Source of the DNA: Dyella sp. 2HG41-7
GTDB lineage: Bacteria; Pseudomonadota; Gammaproteobacteria; Xanthomonadales; Rhodanobacteraceae
Reading direction: 5' to 3'
DNA: 64,000 nt
Assembly (NCBI RefSeq): GCF_021390675.1
Contig: NZ_JAJEJV010000004.1
Span: 1,240,001-1,304,000, forward strand
A program made the position numbers and the translations under genes. A model generated the notes under the pieces. The model was not told the origin of the DNA. It made no database searches and saw only the letters and a program-made list of their open reading frames with translations. How positions within the stretch are numbered: position 1 is the stretch's first letter; every line of letters begins with the position of its first letter. Shown here piece after piece: positions 8,927 to 17,470 of the stretch.

Positions 8927-9889
8927 GTGACGCACACCAACGGCGCTCCGATGCACGTCATGGCTGGCGTGCTGCGCGACGCGCAGGGCAGGGTGTTGCT
9001 GGCTCAGCGCCCGGAAGGCAAGAATTTTGCGGGGTTTTGGGAGTTTCCCGGCGGTAAGCTGGAGCTGAATGAAACCCCGCAGCACGCCCTGGTGCGCGAG
9101 CTCCACGAAGAGCTAGGCATTCGCGTCGAACCGCGCGACGGCACGCCGCTGATCCGCATTCCCTGGCGTCACGGCGAACGCGGTCTGTTGCTCGACGCCT
9201 GGCAGTTCGAGCGCTGGCACGGTACGCCTGCCTCGCTGGAAGATCAGGCATTGCAATGGGTCGCACCGTCCGAGGTCGATCTAGCGACGTTGACACCTGC
9301 CGATAGGCCCATTTTGCATGCGCTGCGTTTGCCTTCGATCTACGCCATTACGCCTGCGGATGTGTCGGCGATTCAGGCATCGGCGTGGCACGCGCGCGTG
9401 AAGGCCGCCATCGAACACGGTGTTCGACTTATCCAGTTGCGATTTCCGCTTTGGCCGGTTGAACAGGTACGCGATCTGGCCGCAGGCTTGCGAGCACACG
9501 CGTTACAGCATCGCGCGTGCCTCTTGCTCAATGGCGATATCGAAGGGGCGTCGCGTCTGGGCGAAGGCGTTGGCGTTCACTTAAAAACCGCGCAGGTGCG
9601 GTCTTTGGCGCAGCGTCCGCTGCCATGGTCGCAGCCCGTCGCCGCGAGCTGTCACGACCAAGCGCAGCTTACGAAAAGCGTGGATCTCGCCGATTTCGCC
9701 GTGCTCTCGCCGGTGGCGGCGACGGCGAGTCATCCGGATGCGGTTCCTTTGGGATGGTCGCGTTTTCAGGCCCTGACCGAAACCGCTTCACTGCCCGTCT
9801 ACGCGCTCGGCGGCATGGCGCCCGAGAATGCCGACGAAGCGCGCGGATACGGCGCCCAAGGCGTCGCCGGCATCCGTGCATTTTGGTGA
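8927..9889 (+). CDS. MutT (Nudix) hydrolase fused to a ThiE-like domain
   Basis: 320 aa, probably starting at GTG 8927, nine bases after folA; an ATG at 8951 is an alternative. Residues about 8-130 are a MutT-type Nudix domain with an intact Nudix box (GGKLELNETP, then REL.EELGI), expected to hydrolyse 8-oxo-dGTP. Residues about 135-315 resemble thiamine-phosphate synthase/TenI-like TIM barrels (LIQLRFP, SCHDQAQL, VYALGGM). This fusion is known in gammaproteobacteria such as Pseudomonas and Xanthomonas. The ThiE part is unlikely to be the main thiamine enzyme, since no other thi gene is nearby; its reaction is unknown. Confidence 0.88.
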   Translation: MTHTNGAPMHVMAGVLRDAQGRVLLAQRPEGKNFAGFWEFPGGKLELNETPQHALVRELHEELGIRVEPRDGTPLIRIPWRHGERGLLLDAWQFERWHGTPASLEDQALQWVAPSEVDLATLTPADRPILHALRLPSIYAITPADVSAIQASAWHARVKAAIEHGVRLIQLRFPLWPVEQVRDLAAGLRAHALQHRACLLLNGDIEGASRLGEGVGVHLKTAQVRSLAQRPLPWSQPVAASCHDQAQLTKSVDLADFAVLSPVAATASHPDAVPLGWSRFQALTETASLPVYALGGMAPENADEARGYGAQGVAGIRAFW

Positions 9890-9929
9890 ACGGCTTGCCC
9901 ATCCGGGCATGCAGCAGTAGCGTGCGGCT

Positions 9930-10208
9930 ATGCGTATCGTCTATCGCGCCCAAAATCTGATCGACGCGCATCTGGTGAAGGATGCGCTGGAAGGCGCCGA
10001 CGTGCCTGCTTTTATCTCAGGCGAATACCTGACGGGCGGCGTCGGGCAACTTCCGGCGTTGGATTACGTGGCGGTCTTGGTGCCGGAATCCAGCGTGGAT
10101 GTCGCCGAAAAGATCGTGCGCGAGATCGATCACGCCCTCGCCGAAGCCCGGGACGCGATCGCAGCGTTCGACGACGATAGCGACGGCCTCGTGCCGCAAC
10201 CGCTTTAA
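9930..10208 (+). CDS. DUF2007-family small protein
   Basis: A 92-aa protein beginning MRIVYRAQNLIDAHLVKDALEGADVP, with the DUF2007 pattern of a ferredoxin-like fold and the LPALDYVAVLVPES segment. Members are described as putative signal-transducing proteins of PII-like fold, but no biochemical role is established. It lies 40 bp after the MutT-ThiE gene and 9 bp before the transporter, so it is probably in the same transcript. Confidence 0.75.
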   Translation: MRIVYRAQNLIDAHLVKDALEGADVPAFISGEYLTGGVGQLPALDYVAVLVPESSVDVAEKIVREIDHALAEARDAIAAFDDDSDGLVPQPL

Positions 10209-10217
10209 GGGATTTCC

Positions 10218-11150
10218 ATGGCCGACTCTTCCGCCGCGGCGCCCGCGAGCGCCGGCAGCGACACGCATCGGCGTGCGCACGTGGTCCAGATGGCGGTGGG
10301 CGCGGCGCTGTTGTCCAGCACAAGCTTGTTCGTCGTGTATGCGCATGCCGCACCGACCGTATCCGGCTTCTACCGCATGCTCTTCGGCGGCAGCATGTTA
10401 CTGGCGTGGGTGATGATCAGCGGCGGCTGGCAACGCATTATTTGGCGCGACCTTTTATTGGCGATTTTGCCCGCCGTAGGATTTGCGGCGGACCTGATCC
10501 AATGGCATCGCAGCATCCTGTGGGTGGGGCCGGGTATTGCGACGCTGCTGACCAATTTTCAGGTATTCCTCATGGCGCTGACGGGATTCCTGTTTTACCG
10601 GGAGCGTCCGGCGCGCTGGTTCTTGCCCGGCATGCTCCTGGCCATGGTGGGTCTGTGGCTGCTGGTCGGCGCGCACTGGTCGGTCTTCGATGCGCAACAT
10701 CGTTTGGGCGTGTGGCTGGGTTTGGGCAGCGGCGTCGCTTATACCGTTTACCTCGTCACGTTCAGGCATGCGTTGAAAACGCATACGCGATTGTCGCCGG
10801 CGCAGTTTCTCGGCGTGATGAGTCTGCTTAGCGCGCTGTTGCTTTGGGCGTGGGGGAAGGGCGAAGGCGACGCTTTTCTATTGACGGACACGCAAAGCTG
10901 GATCGTATTGCTATCCCTCGGCTTTTTCGGCCAGGTGATGGCGTGGTTGTTGATGGTGCGGGCGATGCCGCATTTGCCTGCCTCGCTCGTTGGCTTGCTG
11001 CTGTTGCTGCAGCCTGCGCTGGCCTTTGTGCTGGACGTAGTCCTGCTCGGCAGACCCACCGATATCGGCGATTGGGCCGGACTGACGCTTGCGCTCGCGG
11101 GTATCCTATTGGGCGCGTTGCGTCCACGCCGAAACGCATCACAAGCCTAA
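10218..11150 (+). CDS. EamA/DMT-family transporter
   Basis: A 310-aa integral membrane protein with about ten hydrophobic helices arranged as two EamA repeats, the drug/metabolite transporter superfamily layout. The N-terminal repeat includes VSGFYRMLFGGSMLL and the middle GVWLGLGSGVAYTVYLV; the second repeat ends LAGILLGALRPRR. Substrate cannot be inferred. The start ATG at 10218 follows aagggatttcc. It is 11 bp before apt. Confidence 0.88.
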   Translation: MADSSAAAPASAGSDTHRRAHVVQMAVGAALLSSTSLFVVYAHAAPTVSGFYRMLFGGSMLLAWVMISGGWQRIIWRDLLLAILPAVGFAADLIQWHRSILWVGPGIATLLTNFQVFLMALTGFLFYRERPARWFLPGMLLAMVGLWLLVGAHWSVFDAQHRLGVWLGLGSGVAYTVYLVTFRHALKTHTRLSPAQFLGVMSLLSALLLWAWGKGEGDAFLLTDTQSWIVLLSLGFFGQVMAWLLMVRAMPHLPASLVGLLLLLQPALAFVLDVVLLGRPTDIGDWAGLTLALAGILLGALRPRRNASQA

Positions 11151-11161
11151 AGGGAGTGCTC

Positions 11162-11680
11162 ATGTCCTCGTTCGAAAGTCTGATTCGCGCCGTGCCGGAT
11201 TTCCCGAAGCCGGGCATCCTGTTTCGCGATATCACGCCATTGCTGGCCGACGGCGCCGCCTTCGCGCGCTGCGTCGATGCGATGGTGGAACCGTGGATGG
11301 ACAGTGGTATTCAGGCGGTTTGCGGCGTGGAGTCGCGCGGCTTTATCTTTGCGGCAGCCATCGCGCAGAAACTGAAGGCGGGCTTCGTGCCGCTGCGCAA
11401 GCCAGGCAAACTGCCGCCGCCGGTGAAGCATGCGGATTATCAGCTCGAATACGGCACTGATCGGCTTGAGGCCGGCGTCGACATCTTGCGCCAGGGCGAG
11501 CGCGTCTTGCTGGTGGACGATGTGCTCGCGACCGGCGGTACGCTGGGCGCGGCCCGCAATCTGCTCGGGCAATTGGGCGCCGATATCGTGGGCGCATCCG
11601 TGGTGATTGAATTGCTGGCGTTGCAGGGCCGCAAGCTATGGCCGGGCAACATTCCCTTGCATACGGTGTTGCATTATTGA
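11162..11680 (+). CDS. apt: Adenine phosphoribosyltransferase
   Basis: 172 aa starting MSSFESLIRAVPDFPKPGI, preceded by aaagggagtgctc. The sequence GILFRDITPLL, the VESRGFIF loop and the PRPP-binding motif VLLVDDVLATGGTL are all intact. It salvages adenine to AMP with PRPP in the cytoplasm. The frame is open some 300 bp further upstream inside the transporter gene, but that extension is unrelated to the family, and the ribosome-binding site fixes the start at 11162. Confidence 0.96.
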   Translation: MSSFESLIRAVPDFPKPGILFRDITPLLADGAAFARCVDAMVEPWMDSGIQAVCGVESRGFIFAAAIAQKLKAGFVPLRKPGKLPPPVKHADYQLEYGTDRLEAGVDILRQGERVLLVDDVLATGGTLGAARNLLGQLGADIVGASVVIELLALQGRKLWPGNIPLHTVLHY

Positions 11681-11729
11681 GTTTCCGGACATACCTCACG
11701 CCTAGTCACCCTTACTGGAGGTTGCCGTC

Positions 11730-12383
11730 ATGCTTGGCATTGGCGCGTGGAAACAACGTATGCCGCGTTCGGAAGATGCATTGCCCGGACGCGATGTGCC
11801 CCTGGTGATCGCGCACGGCCACCACGTGCATGGGCGTCCTTTGCAAAAAGAAGCGTTCCCCGGCAGCGAGTCGGTGCTGTTTGGGATGGGTTGCTTTTGG
11901 GGCGCGGAGCGCAAGTTCTGGAGTCTGCCCGGCGTGCTGACCACCGCCGCGGGCTATGCGGGCGGCTATACGCCCAACCCTACGTATCGTGAAGTGTGCT
12001 CCGGCATGACCGGTCATGCCGAAGTGGTGCAAGTGGTGTACGACCCGTCTGTGATTTCGTTCGATACGTTATTGAAAGCGTTCTGGGAAAGTCACGACCC
12101 GACGCAAGGCATGCGCCAAGGCAACGATGCCGGCACGCAATACCGTTCGGCCATCTATACATCCAGCGACTCGCAGCGCGCGGCCGCAGAAGCATCCGCC
12201 AAACGTTTTCAGGCAGAGCTGGCGCCCGAGGGCTATGGCGACATCACGACTGAAATCGGTGCGTCGATGCCGTTCTACTTTGCCGAAGACGAACATCAGC
12301 AATACCTGTCCAAGCATCCGGATGGCTACTGCGGATTGGGCGGGACGGGAGTCGTTTGTCCGATCGGCCTGATGAATGCGTGA
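11730..12383 (+). CDS. msrA: Peptide methionine sulfoxide reductase MsrA
   Basis: 217 aa with the catalytic motif GCFWGAE (Cys55) and downstream [28 protein letters not shown] and [10 protein letters not shown], all typical of MsrA. It repairs methionine-S-sulfoxide using thioredoxin. The N-terminal 45 residues are longer than the minimal enzyme, as in the E. coli form, and no secretion signal is obvious. It adjoins the OxyR/rubrerythrin stress group on the opposite strand. Confidence 0.95.
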   Translation: MLGIGAWKQRMPRSEDALPGRDVPLVIAHGHHVHGRPLQKEAFPGSESVLFGMGCFWGAERKFWSLPGVLTTAAGYAGGYTPNPTYREVCSGMTGHAEVVQVVYDPSVISFDTLLKAFWESHDPTQGMRQGNDAGTQYRSAIYTSSDSQRAAAEASAKRFQAELAPEGYGDITTEIGASMPFYFAEDEHQQYLSKHPDGYCGLGGTGVVCPIGLMNA

Positions 12384-12441
12384 GCAAGCCGTGCGCGGGT
12401 CGGGCTATCCGATCTGCGCATGCGATTCGCCGTAAGCGGGC

Positions 12442-13053
12442 TTACTCGAAATCTTCCGCCAAGGTTTTGCGCAGCGACTCGGGCAGCGCCGCTTCTTCGC
12501 GCATGGCGGGAATCGTTGAAGCGAGCGTCACCGGCGCGCCCGCTTTCCAATCCTTGATCATCCCCTCATCCAGCTCAAAACGCAGGAAATGCACAGCGGC
12601 CGTTTTCTCTTCCGTGCTGCGATCCATATCTTCGTCCGCGATCGCGGTGATCGGTGCGTGTCCCGCGACGGTCATGGTGATGCCGTGTTCGATGCCGACC
12701 AGACGCGCGAGTTCGCGTTTGCGTTGTTCGACGTCGGGATATTCCACGAACAACGTGGCCTTGAGATTTTTCCCGTCAGGGATCAGCGGATTGTAGGCTT
12801 CCAATTCCTCGTTAATGCCTTTCGCTTCGAAGATGCGCTCGATGCGCAGCATTTCCTGTACCTGATATTGAATGGTGAGCCTGTCTTCGAAGCTGAGGTT
12901 GATATGTTCGCCAAGATGCACGCTGCGCGCTTTCTTGTGCGACATCACGCGAGCACGGAAGTCCTGGCGCTGTGCCGCGTACGATTCGAGCGAAAGCAGG
13001 TCGTGTCGCTGTAGTTTATTCATGGCCTGTATGTCGTGTTGCGAAGTTTGCAT
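12442..13053 (-). CDS. DUF3501-family protein
   Basis: 203 aa. The start is placed at the ATG 13051-13053, preceded by tgaggttaccg (a GAGG box); a GTG at 13065 and an ATG at 13023 are alternatives. The body (KLQRHDLLSLESYAAQR, YQVQEMLRIERIFEAKGI, YNPLIPDGKNLKATLFVEYP) matches the DUF3501 family, whose function is unknown. In many bacteria it lies beside a rubrerythrin and an HdrD/GlpC-like Fe-S protein, exactly as here, 27 bp after the Fe-S gene. A role in peroxide or metal stress is inferred only from that repeated neighbourhood. Confidence 0.82.
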   Translation of the reverse strand: MQTSQHDIQAMNKLQRHDLLSLESYAAQRQDFRARVMSHKKARSVHLGEHINLSFEDRLTIQYQVQEMLRIERIFEAKGINEELEAYNPLIPDGKNLKATLFVEYPDVEQRKRELARLVGIEHGITMTVAGHAPITAIADEDMDRSTEEKTAAVHFLRFELDEGMIKDWKAGAPVTLASTIPAMREEAALPESLRKTLAEDFE

Positions 13054-13080
13054 CGGTAACCTCACGGCATGCGGAAGCGC

Positions 13081-14424
13081 TCAAATGCCGTATGCCTTGC
13101 GTAAAAGCGTCAGCGGATGTTCCGCTGCAGGGCTGTCGCCCAGGCCGTGCGAAATATGGTTGCCGGCCATCGGGCAATCGCTGGTGAAGTGCGTTGCTTC
13201 GGTTTGCGCGACGCGGTTTTCCACCGGCTTGGCAAGTTTTCGCGACAGCGCGTAGGTGGTGTGTTTGACACCGTAGGTGCCGTCGTGGCCGGAGCAGCGC
13301 TCGATGGTCGTAATTTCTGTGTCGGGCACCGACTGCAAAATCTCAGCTGTTTTTGGGCCGATTTTTTGCACGCGTTGATGACACGGAACCTGCCACGCGA
13401 CTTTGCCAAGCGATTGCTTGAAGTCGGTAAGCAGCAATCCGGCTTTATGGCGATCCGCTAGATATTCGAATGGATCGAAGAAGCGATCGCGCACCAACGC
13501 GACTTCTTCGTCGTCCGGAAACATCAGCGGCAATTCCTGTTTGAACATCAGCACACAGGATGGAATCGCTGCGGTGAAATCCCAGCCTTCGCGCGCCATC
13601 TTGGCGAGGATGGGAATATTGCGCTCTTTGTATTTACGCACCGTTTCCAAATCGCCAAGCTCGAATTTCGGCATGCCGCAACAACTCTCCTGTTCCACCA
13701 TGCGAACGGGAATTTTGTTGTGCTGGAACACGGCCGCGAGATCTTCCACGACGCCCGGTTCGGCGTGATCGCAATAACATGTGGCGAAGAGGGCAACCTT
13801 GCCGCGCGTGCGTCCAGCGGGCTTGGCGTCGCCCGCACCGTCGAGTTTGCGCAGGCGCTTGCGTGCGGTGGGTATCTGATACGTGGGCACGCGCGCCTGG
13901 GTATCCACGCCCAGAGTTTTCTCGAGCAATTTACGCGCAGTCTTGTTTTTATTCGCCGCGTTCACGGTCTGCACGACGACCGGAATCGAGGCGATTTTGC
14001 CGACCGCGCGCGTATTGGAAAGAATGCGCGCAGATAGCGGCGCGCCGTGCTCGCGAAACTCTACGGCCTTGGCGCGCAGCATCAGGTGCGGAAAATCCAC
14101 GTTCCACGGATGCGGCGGCACGTAAGGACATTTGGTGAGATAGCAGAGATCGCAGAGATAACACTGATCCACGACCTTTTTGTAATCGCTTTTCGCGACG
14201 CCGTCGATTTCCATCGATTCCGATGCGTCGATCAAATCAAACAATGTAGGGAAGGCGTGGCACAAGCTCACGCAGCGACGGCAGCCGTGACATATATTGA
14301 AGACGCGCTCCAGTTCCGTCTCAAGCGCCTGCGCATCCCAGAACTCGGGATTGTTCCAATCCAGAGGGTGACGGGTGGGCGCTTCCAGGCTGCCTTCGCG
14401 GGCAGTGCCAGTGGGTTCTGCCAT
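13081..14424 (-). CDS. Heterodisulfide reductase-related Fe-S oxidoreductase (GlpC/CCG-domain type)
   Basis: 447 aa with two N-terminal [4Fe-4S] motifs (Cys45-x2-Cys48-x2-Cys51-x3-Cys55, and Cys88-x2-Cys91-x2-Cys94-x4-Cys99) and a C-terminal cysteine-rich CCG-type region (SCCGMPKF, residues 247-254; later a CSGHDGTYG stretch). It resembles GlpC and HdrD subunits that pass electrons. No catalytic FAD subunit is adjacent, so it probably works with rubrerythrin and the DUF3501 protein rather than in glycerol-3-phosphate oxidation. GGAGGCAGTAGCA precedes the ATG. The physiological partner is unknown. Confidence 0.85.
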   Translation of the reverse strand: MAEPTGTAREGSLEAPTRHPLDWNNPEFWDAQALETELERVFNICHGCRRCVSLCHAFPTLFDLIDASESMEIDGVAKSDYKKVVDQCYLCDLCYLTKCPYVPPHPWNVDFPHLMLRAKAVEFREHGAPLSARILSNTRAVGKIASIPVVVQTVNAANKNKTARKLLEKTLGVDTQARVPTYQIPTARKRLRKLDGAGDAKPAGRTRGKVALFATCYCDHAEPGVVEDLAAVFQHNKIPVRMVEQESCCGMPKFELGDLETVRKYKERNIPILAKMAREGWDFTAAIPSCVLMFKQELPLMFPDDEEVALVRDRFFDPFEYLADRHKAGLLLTDFKQSLGKVAWQVPCHQRVQKIGPKTAEILQSVPDTEITTIERCSGHDGTYGVKHTTYALSRKLAKPVENRVAQTEATHFTSDCPMAGNHISHGLGDSPAAEHPLTLLRKAYGI

Positions 14425-14535
14425 TGCTACTGCCTCCGACGGATAGTCAGCACTCGTAACGCAGGTTTTCCTCGCTTACATCAAGCAAGTCGCGCAGCAA
14501 GGCAGGATGCTTGGCGCGCAACTTGTCCCCTCCAT

Positions 14536-14595
14536 CCCTCCCCGACACGCGGGGAGGGTTTTGGACATGCGCGACAAGCTCATGCGAGCTTGTCG
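14536..14595. other. Two adjacent hairpins between rubrerythrin and Fe-S oxidoreductase genes
   Basis: First hairpin: ccctcccc (14536-14543) with ggggaggg (14551-14558), 7-nt loop and a short T-run on the plus strand. Second: cgacaagctc (14572-14581) with gagcttgtcg (14586-14595), a perfect 10-bp stem with a 4-nt loop, 11 nt after the rubrerythrin stop. They may attenuate read-through or protect the rubrerythrin mRNA 3' end; neither has a T-run on the minus strand. Confidence 0.45.
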
Positions 14596-14605
14596 ACGCG
14601 ATCGA

Positions 14606-15022
14606 TCAAAGTTCGTTGAGCGCTTTCTGGAAACGGTTGGCGTGCGAGCGTTCAGCCTTGGCGAGCGTTTCGAACCAGTCGGCCACTTCGTCGAAACCTT
14701 CGTCGCGCGCGGTTTTCGCCATGCCCGGGTACATATCGGTGTACTCGTGGGTTTCGCCGGCGATGGCGCTTTCGAGATTCAACTTGGTGCCGCCGAACGG
14801 TTTGCCGGTGGCGGGATCGCCGCATTGCTCAAGGTATTCCAGATGGCCGTGGGCATGACCGGTTTCACCCTCGGCCGTGGAGCGGAATACCGCGGATACG
14901 TCGTTATAGCCTTCGACATCGGCTTTCGATGCGAAGTAGAGATAGCGGCGGTTGGCCATCGACTCGCCGGCAAACGCATCTTTCAAACTTTGCTCCGTCT
15001 TGGAGCCTTTCAGCTTGCTCAT
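14606..15022 (-). CDS. Rubrerythrin-family diiron protein (ferritin-like domain only)
   Basis: 138 aa starting [20 protein letters not shown], preceded by gaggtgatgtc, an excellent ribosome-binding site that rules out the longer upstream frame. The diiron ligands are visible: Glu20, the [10 protein letters not shown] segment (about 52-61), a GETHEY motif and the terminal AERSHANRF. The C-terminal rubredoxin domain of classical rubrerythrin is absent, so electrons must come from another protein, perhaps the Fe-S oxidoreductase encoded next. The likely role is peroxide reduction in the cytoplasm. Confidence 0.9.
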   Translation of the reverse strand: MSKLKGSKTEQSLKDAFAGESMANRRYLYFASKADVEGYNDVSAVFRSTAEGETGHAHGHLEYLEQCGDPATGKPFGGTKLNLESAIAGETHEYTDMYPGMAKTARDEGFDEVADWFETLAKAERSHANRFQKALNEL

Positions 15023-15169
15023 GACATCACCTCGTGGCGTTGGGCTTGAGAGGGAATTCAGAGCGACCTCGTCGGTCGGACCCATCGAGGGTAGCGCCGC
15101 GCGAGGCGATTAAGAAATTGATTGTTCTTATGAGGACGATTGACTGCGACTATCGCTTGCCGCGTGACA

Positions 15170-16114
15170 TCACGCGGTTCGGCGACGTTTCGCAGGCGGT
15201 GCATTCACGCTGTGCGGATCGAGTAGATCGTCCGGCAAATGCTTGAACACGTCGGCGAGTTGCTTGAGAAAACTGCCCATGGCCGAGCTCTTGCGCCACA
15301 CCATCGCAATGCGACGACTGGGCGCCTGGCCGCTGAATTCGATGAGCTGCAAATTGGGCGCTTGCGCGATCGGCGGTTTCACCGCAAGCGTCGGCAACAA
15401 CGTGATGCCGACGTTGGCCGCCACCATTTGGCGCAAGGTTTCGAGACTCGTTGCGCGAAAACCGCTCTTTTCGCCAGCGCCTGCCATATGGCAAACCTCC
15501 AGCGCCTGATCGCGCAAACAATGGCCGTCTTCCAGCAGCAGCAGGCTTTGATCGGAAAGATCGTTGAGCTTCAGCTGCGGACGTTTGGCGAGCGGATGCG
15601 ATTGCGGTACTGCCAGCAGGAACGGTTCTTCGAACAGGAATTCGGTGTGCAGACTGTCGTCATGAATCGGCAGCGCAAGAATGCCCGCGTCGAGTTTTCC
15701 TTCGCGCAAACGATGCAACACGGTTTCGGTTTTTTCTTCCACTAGCAGTAATTCAAGGCGCGGAAAACGCTCGCGCACCATCGGCACCACATGCGGCAGC
15801 AGATACGGGCCGAGGGTAGGGAAGATGCCGAGCCGCACCGTTCCCGACTCGGGATCGACCGTGCGCCGCGCAATGCCTTTGATCTGCTCGATTTCGTTGA
15901 GCACCTCGCGCGCGCGATGTGCGATCTCGCGACCGACATCCGTCAGCAACACTTTGCGCGGTGTGCGCTCGACCAGCGCGACGCCCAGTTCGTCTTCCAA
16001 CTTTTTGATCTGCGTGGACAACGTGGGCTGGCTAACAAAACACGCCTCCGCCGCACGCCCGAAATGTCGGTGTTCGGCCAGGGAAACCAGATAGTGGAGG
16101 TCGCGCAGGTTCAT
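15170..16114 (-). CDS. oxyR: LysR-family hydrogen-peroxide sensor OxyR
   Basis: 314 aa with an N-terminal LysR helix-turn-helix (residues 1-60; FVSQPTLSTQIKKLEDELG) and a regulatory domain carrying the redox pair Cys199 and Cys208 (EDGHCLRDQALEVC), at the same positions as in E. coli OxyR. Oxidation to a disulfide converts it to an activator of peroxide-defence genes. The rubrerythrin gene lies 147 bp downstream on the same strand, so the cluster is a plausible target or partner. The C-terminal tail is a little longer and basic (PPAKRRRTA). Confidence 0.94.
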   Translation of the reverse strand: MNLRDLHYLVSLAEHRHFGRAAEACFVSQPTLSTQIKKLEDELGVALVERTPRKVLLTDVGREIAHRAREVLNEIEQIKGIARRTVDPESGTVRLGIFPTLGPYLLPHVVPMVRERFPRLELLLVEEKTETVLHRLREGKLDAGILALPIHDDSLHTEFLFEEPFLLAVPQSHPLAKRPQLKLNDLSDQSLLLLEDGHCLRDQALEVCHMAGAGEKSGFRATSLETLRQMVAANVGITLLPTLAVKPPIAQAPNLQLIEFSGQAPSRRIAMVWRKSSAMGSFLKQLADVFKHLPDDLLDPHSVNAPPAKRRRTA

Positions 16115-16230
16115 TTACCAGCCTAATAGAGGATATCTATGGATTCCTATAGTATGGATTGATGCTGACAATGCAAGTGGCGCACGACCTTTATGGGTCA
16201 AAAACGCATGGCTTCATGCAGAAACCTAAT

Positions 16231-16257
16231 AAAAAGCCGGGGATTCCCCGGCTTTTG
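16231..16257 (-). terminator. Intrinsic terminator after the secreted protein gene
   Basis: The stem aaagccgggg / ccccggcttt with a 4-nt loop is flanked by A-run and T-run, so it can terminate either strand. It lies about 25 bp after the stop of the secreted-protein gene. Confidence 0.8.
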
Positions 16258-16279
16258 TCGATAACGAAGCCGCTGGCTT

Positions 16280-17341
16280 TCAGTTCGACTGGGTGAACTG
16301 GATGTACGGCGAAGCGCCGCCAAAGGCGCTGCAGGGACCCAAGTTCAAGTTGTTGCTCTCGCCCGTGGTGCCCGCATTGGCAATGCAGGACGGCTTGGCC
16401 GTGCCGCCATAGTTGGCCGCAACGTTTACCGTTATCGCAGAGCCGCTGTTAAACACCGCTTGCGATCCGCCAGCGTTACCGACCACGTTGAACTCCGATT
16501 GATTCCAGATCGTGGATAGATACACCACGCTGTCCTTCGCGCTGAAGCTGTAAGCATCCGTGCCGTAGGAGAAAGTAATCGTATCGTTGCCGGCTGCGGT
16601 CGCCGTTCCTGTCAACGCAAGGCTGCCAAGCTCGCTAATCGGTACGTCGGGTGCAGCAACGTAGTTGCTGTTACGAACGCAATCGCCGTATCCATCGCTG
16701 AACCAGCCGACCGGGCACGGGTTGTAACCGTAGCCGACCAACCAGTACTCCATAAACACAGCAGCTTCGCCTTGCACCATGTAATCGGGCGAATACACGA
16801 ACTGTTGCCACACGGTGCATCCAGGTTGGTTCCTGCAAGCCGGCGTGGTCGACGTAAATTGCGAATTGATCTGCAGCGTGTATTCGTTCGGACCCAGAAT
16901 GCCGCCGCCGCCATACGCCGGAACCCCGACACTCTCCACGGACGTTACGCCCGTCACCGACGGGAAGCTGCCCACCGTTTGCGAAATGAGCTTTGCACCA
17001 GGGGCTTGCAACACGTAGTCGTTACCATTGCCGGCGGTTTGGACTTGGAACGGTTGTTTCCTGAGACTGGCCGGCAACATGTGCATGTTTGACGCCAGTT
17101 GTTTGCACGCTACCTGCTCCCACAGGATGCTGGGATAAGTGGCATGAAAACAGCCTTCCGCGGGCGTTGCGATCTGCGCCATGTTCTCGCGCCATGCCTG
17201 CCGGGCAGCTGCTTCGATCGGGCCCACCTGTTGAGTCTCGCTCTGAACTAACGCAGTTGCTGCTTGCGCCGCAAAAGCAGTGGGAAAACTTGTTGCGCCG
17301 ATAACGCCAGCCAAAAGTATGAACTTCAACATTCCTTGCAT
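16280..17341 (-). CDS. Secreted protein of unknown function
   Basis: 353 aa. The ATG is preceded by aaggagaatcaatc. Residues 1-25 form a Sec signal peptide (MLKFILLAGVIGATSFPTAF, cleavage near AFA-AQA). The mature part is rich in Gly, Thr, Asn and aromatic residues, has about eight cysteines in pairs suggesting disulfides, and includes a WQQFVYSPDYMVQGEAAVFM stretch. No catalytic motif was recognised. It has its own strong terminator and lies downstream of the S8 protease-like gene on the same strand. I do not recognise the family; an extracellular or outer-surface protein is the most that can be said. Confidence 0.65.
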   Translation of the reverse strand: MQGMLKFILLAGVIGATSFPTAFAAQAATALVQSETQQVGPIEAAARQAWRENMAQIATPAEGCFHATYPSILWEQVACKQLASNMHMLPASLRKQPFQVQTAGNGNDYVLQAPGAKLISQTVGSFPSVTGVTSVESVGVPAYGGGGILGPNEYTLQINSQFTSTTPACRNQPGCTVWQQFVYSPDYMVQGEAAVFMEYWLVGYGYNPCPVGWFSDGYGDCVRNSNYVAAPDVPISELGSLALTGTATAAGNDTITFSYGTDAYSFSAKDSVVYLSTIWNQSEFNVVGNAGGSQAVFNSGSAITVNVAANYGGTAKPSCIANAGTTGESNNLNLGPCSAFGGASPYIQFTQSN

Positions 17342-17420
17342 GATTGATTCTCCTTACAAACAAAGATGGCAATCACTGCCAATGCGACTTCGGACGGTCC
17401 GAGAGTCGTGGTTTCGCGAA

Positions 17421-17450
17421 GACAAACCCCAGCATTGGCCGGGGTTTGTC
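17421..17450 (-). terminator. Hairpin after the S8 protease-like gene
   Basis: Perfect 10-bp arms gacaaacccc (17421-17430) and ggggtttgtc (17441-17450) around a 10-nt loop, 20 bp after the stop codon on the minus strand. The tail is only weakly T-rich. Confidence 0.6.
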
Positions 17451-17470
17451 GATAGCGCTGTGGTTTCCCA

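Noticed and set aside
10844-11161. An upstream extension of apt inside the transporter gene
   Set aside because: The extra residues do not match Apt, and a good ribosome-binding site precedes the ATG at 11162.
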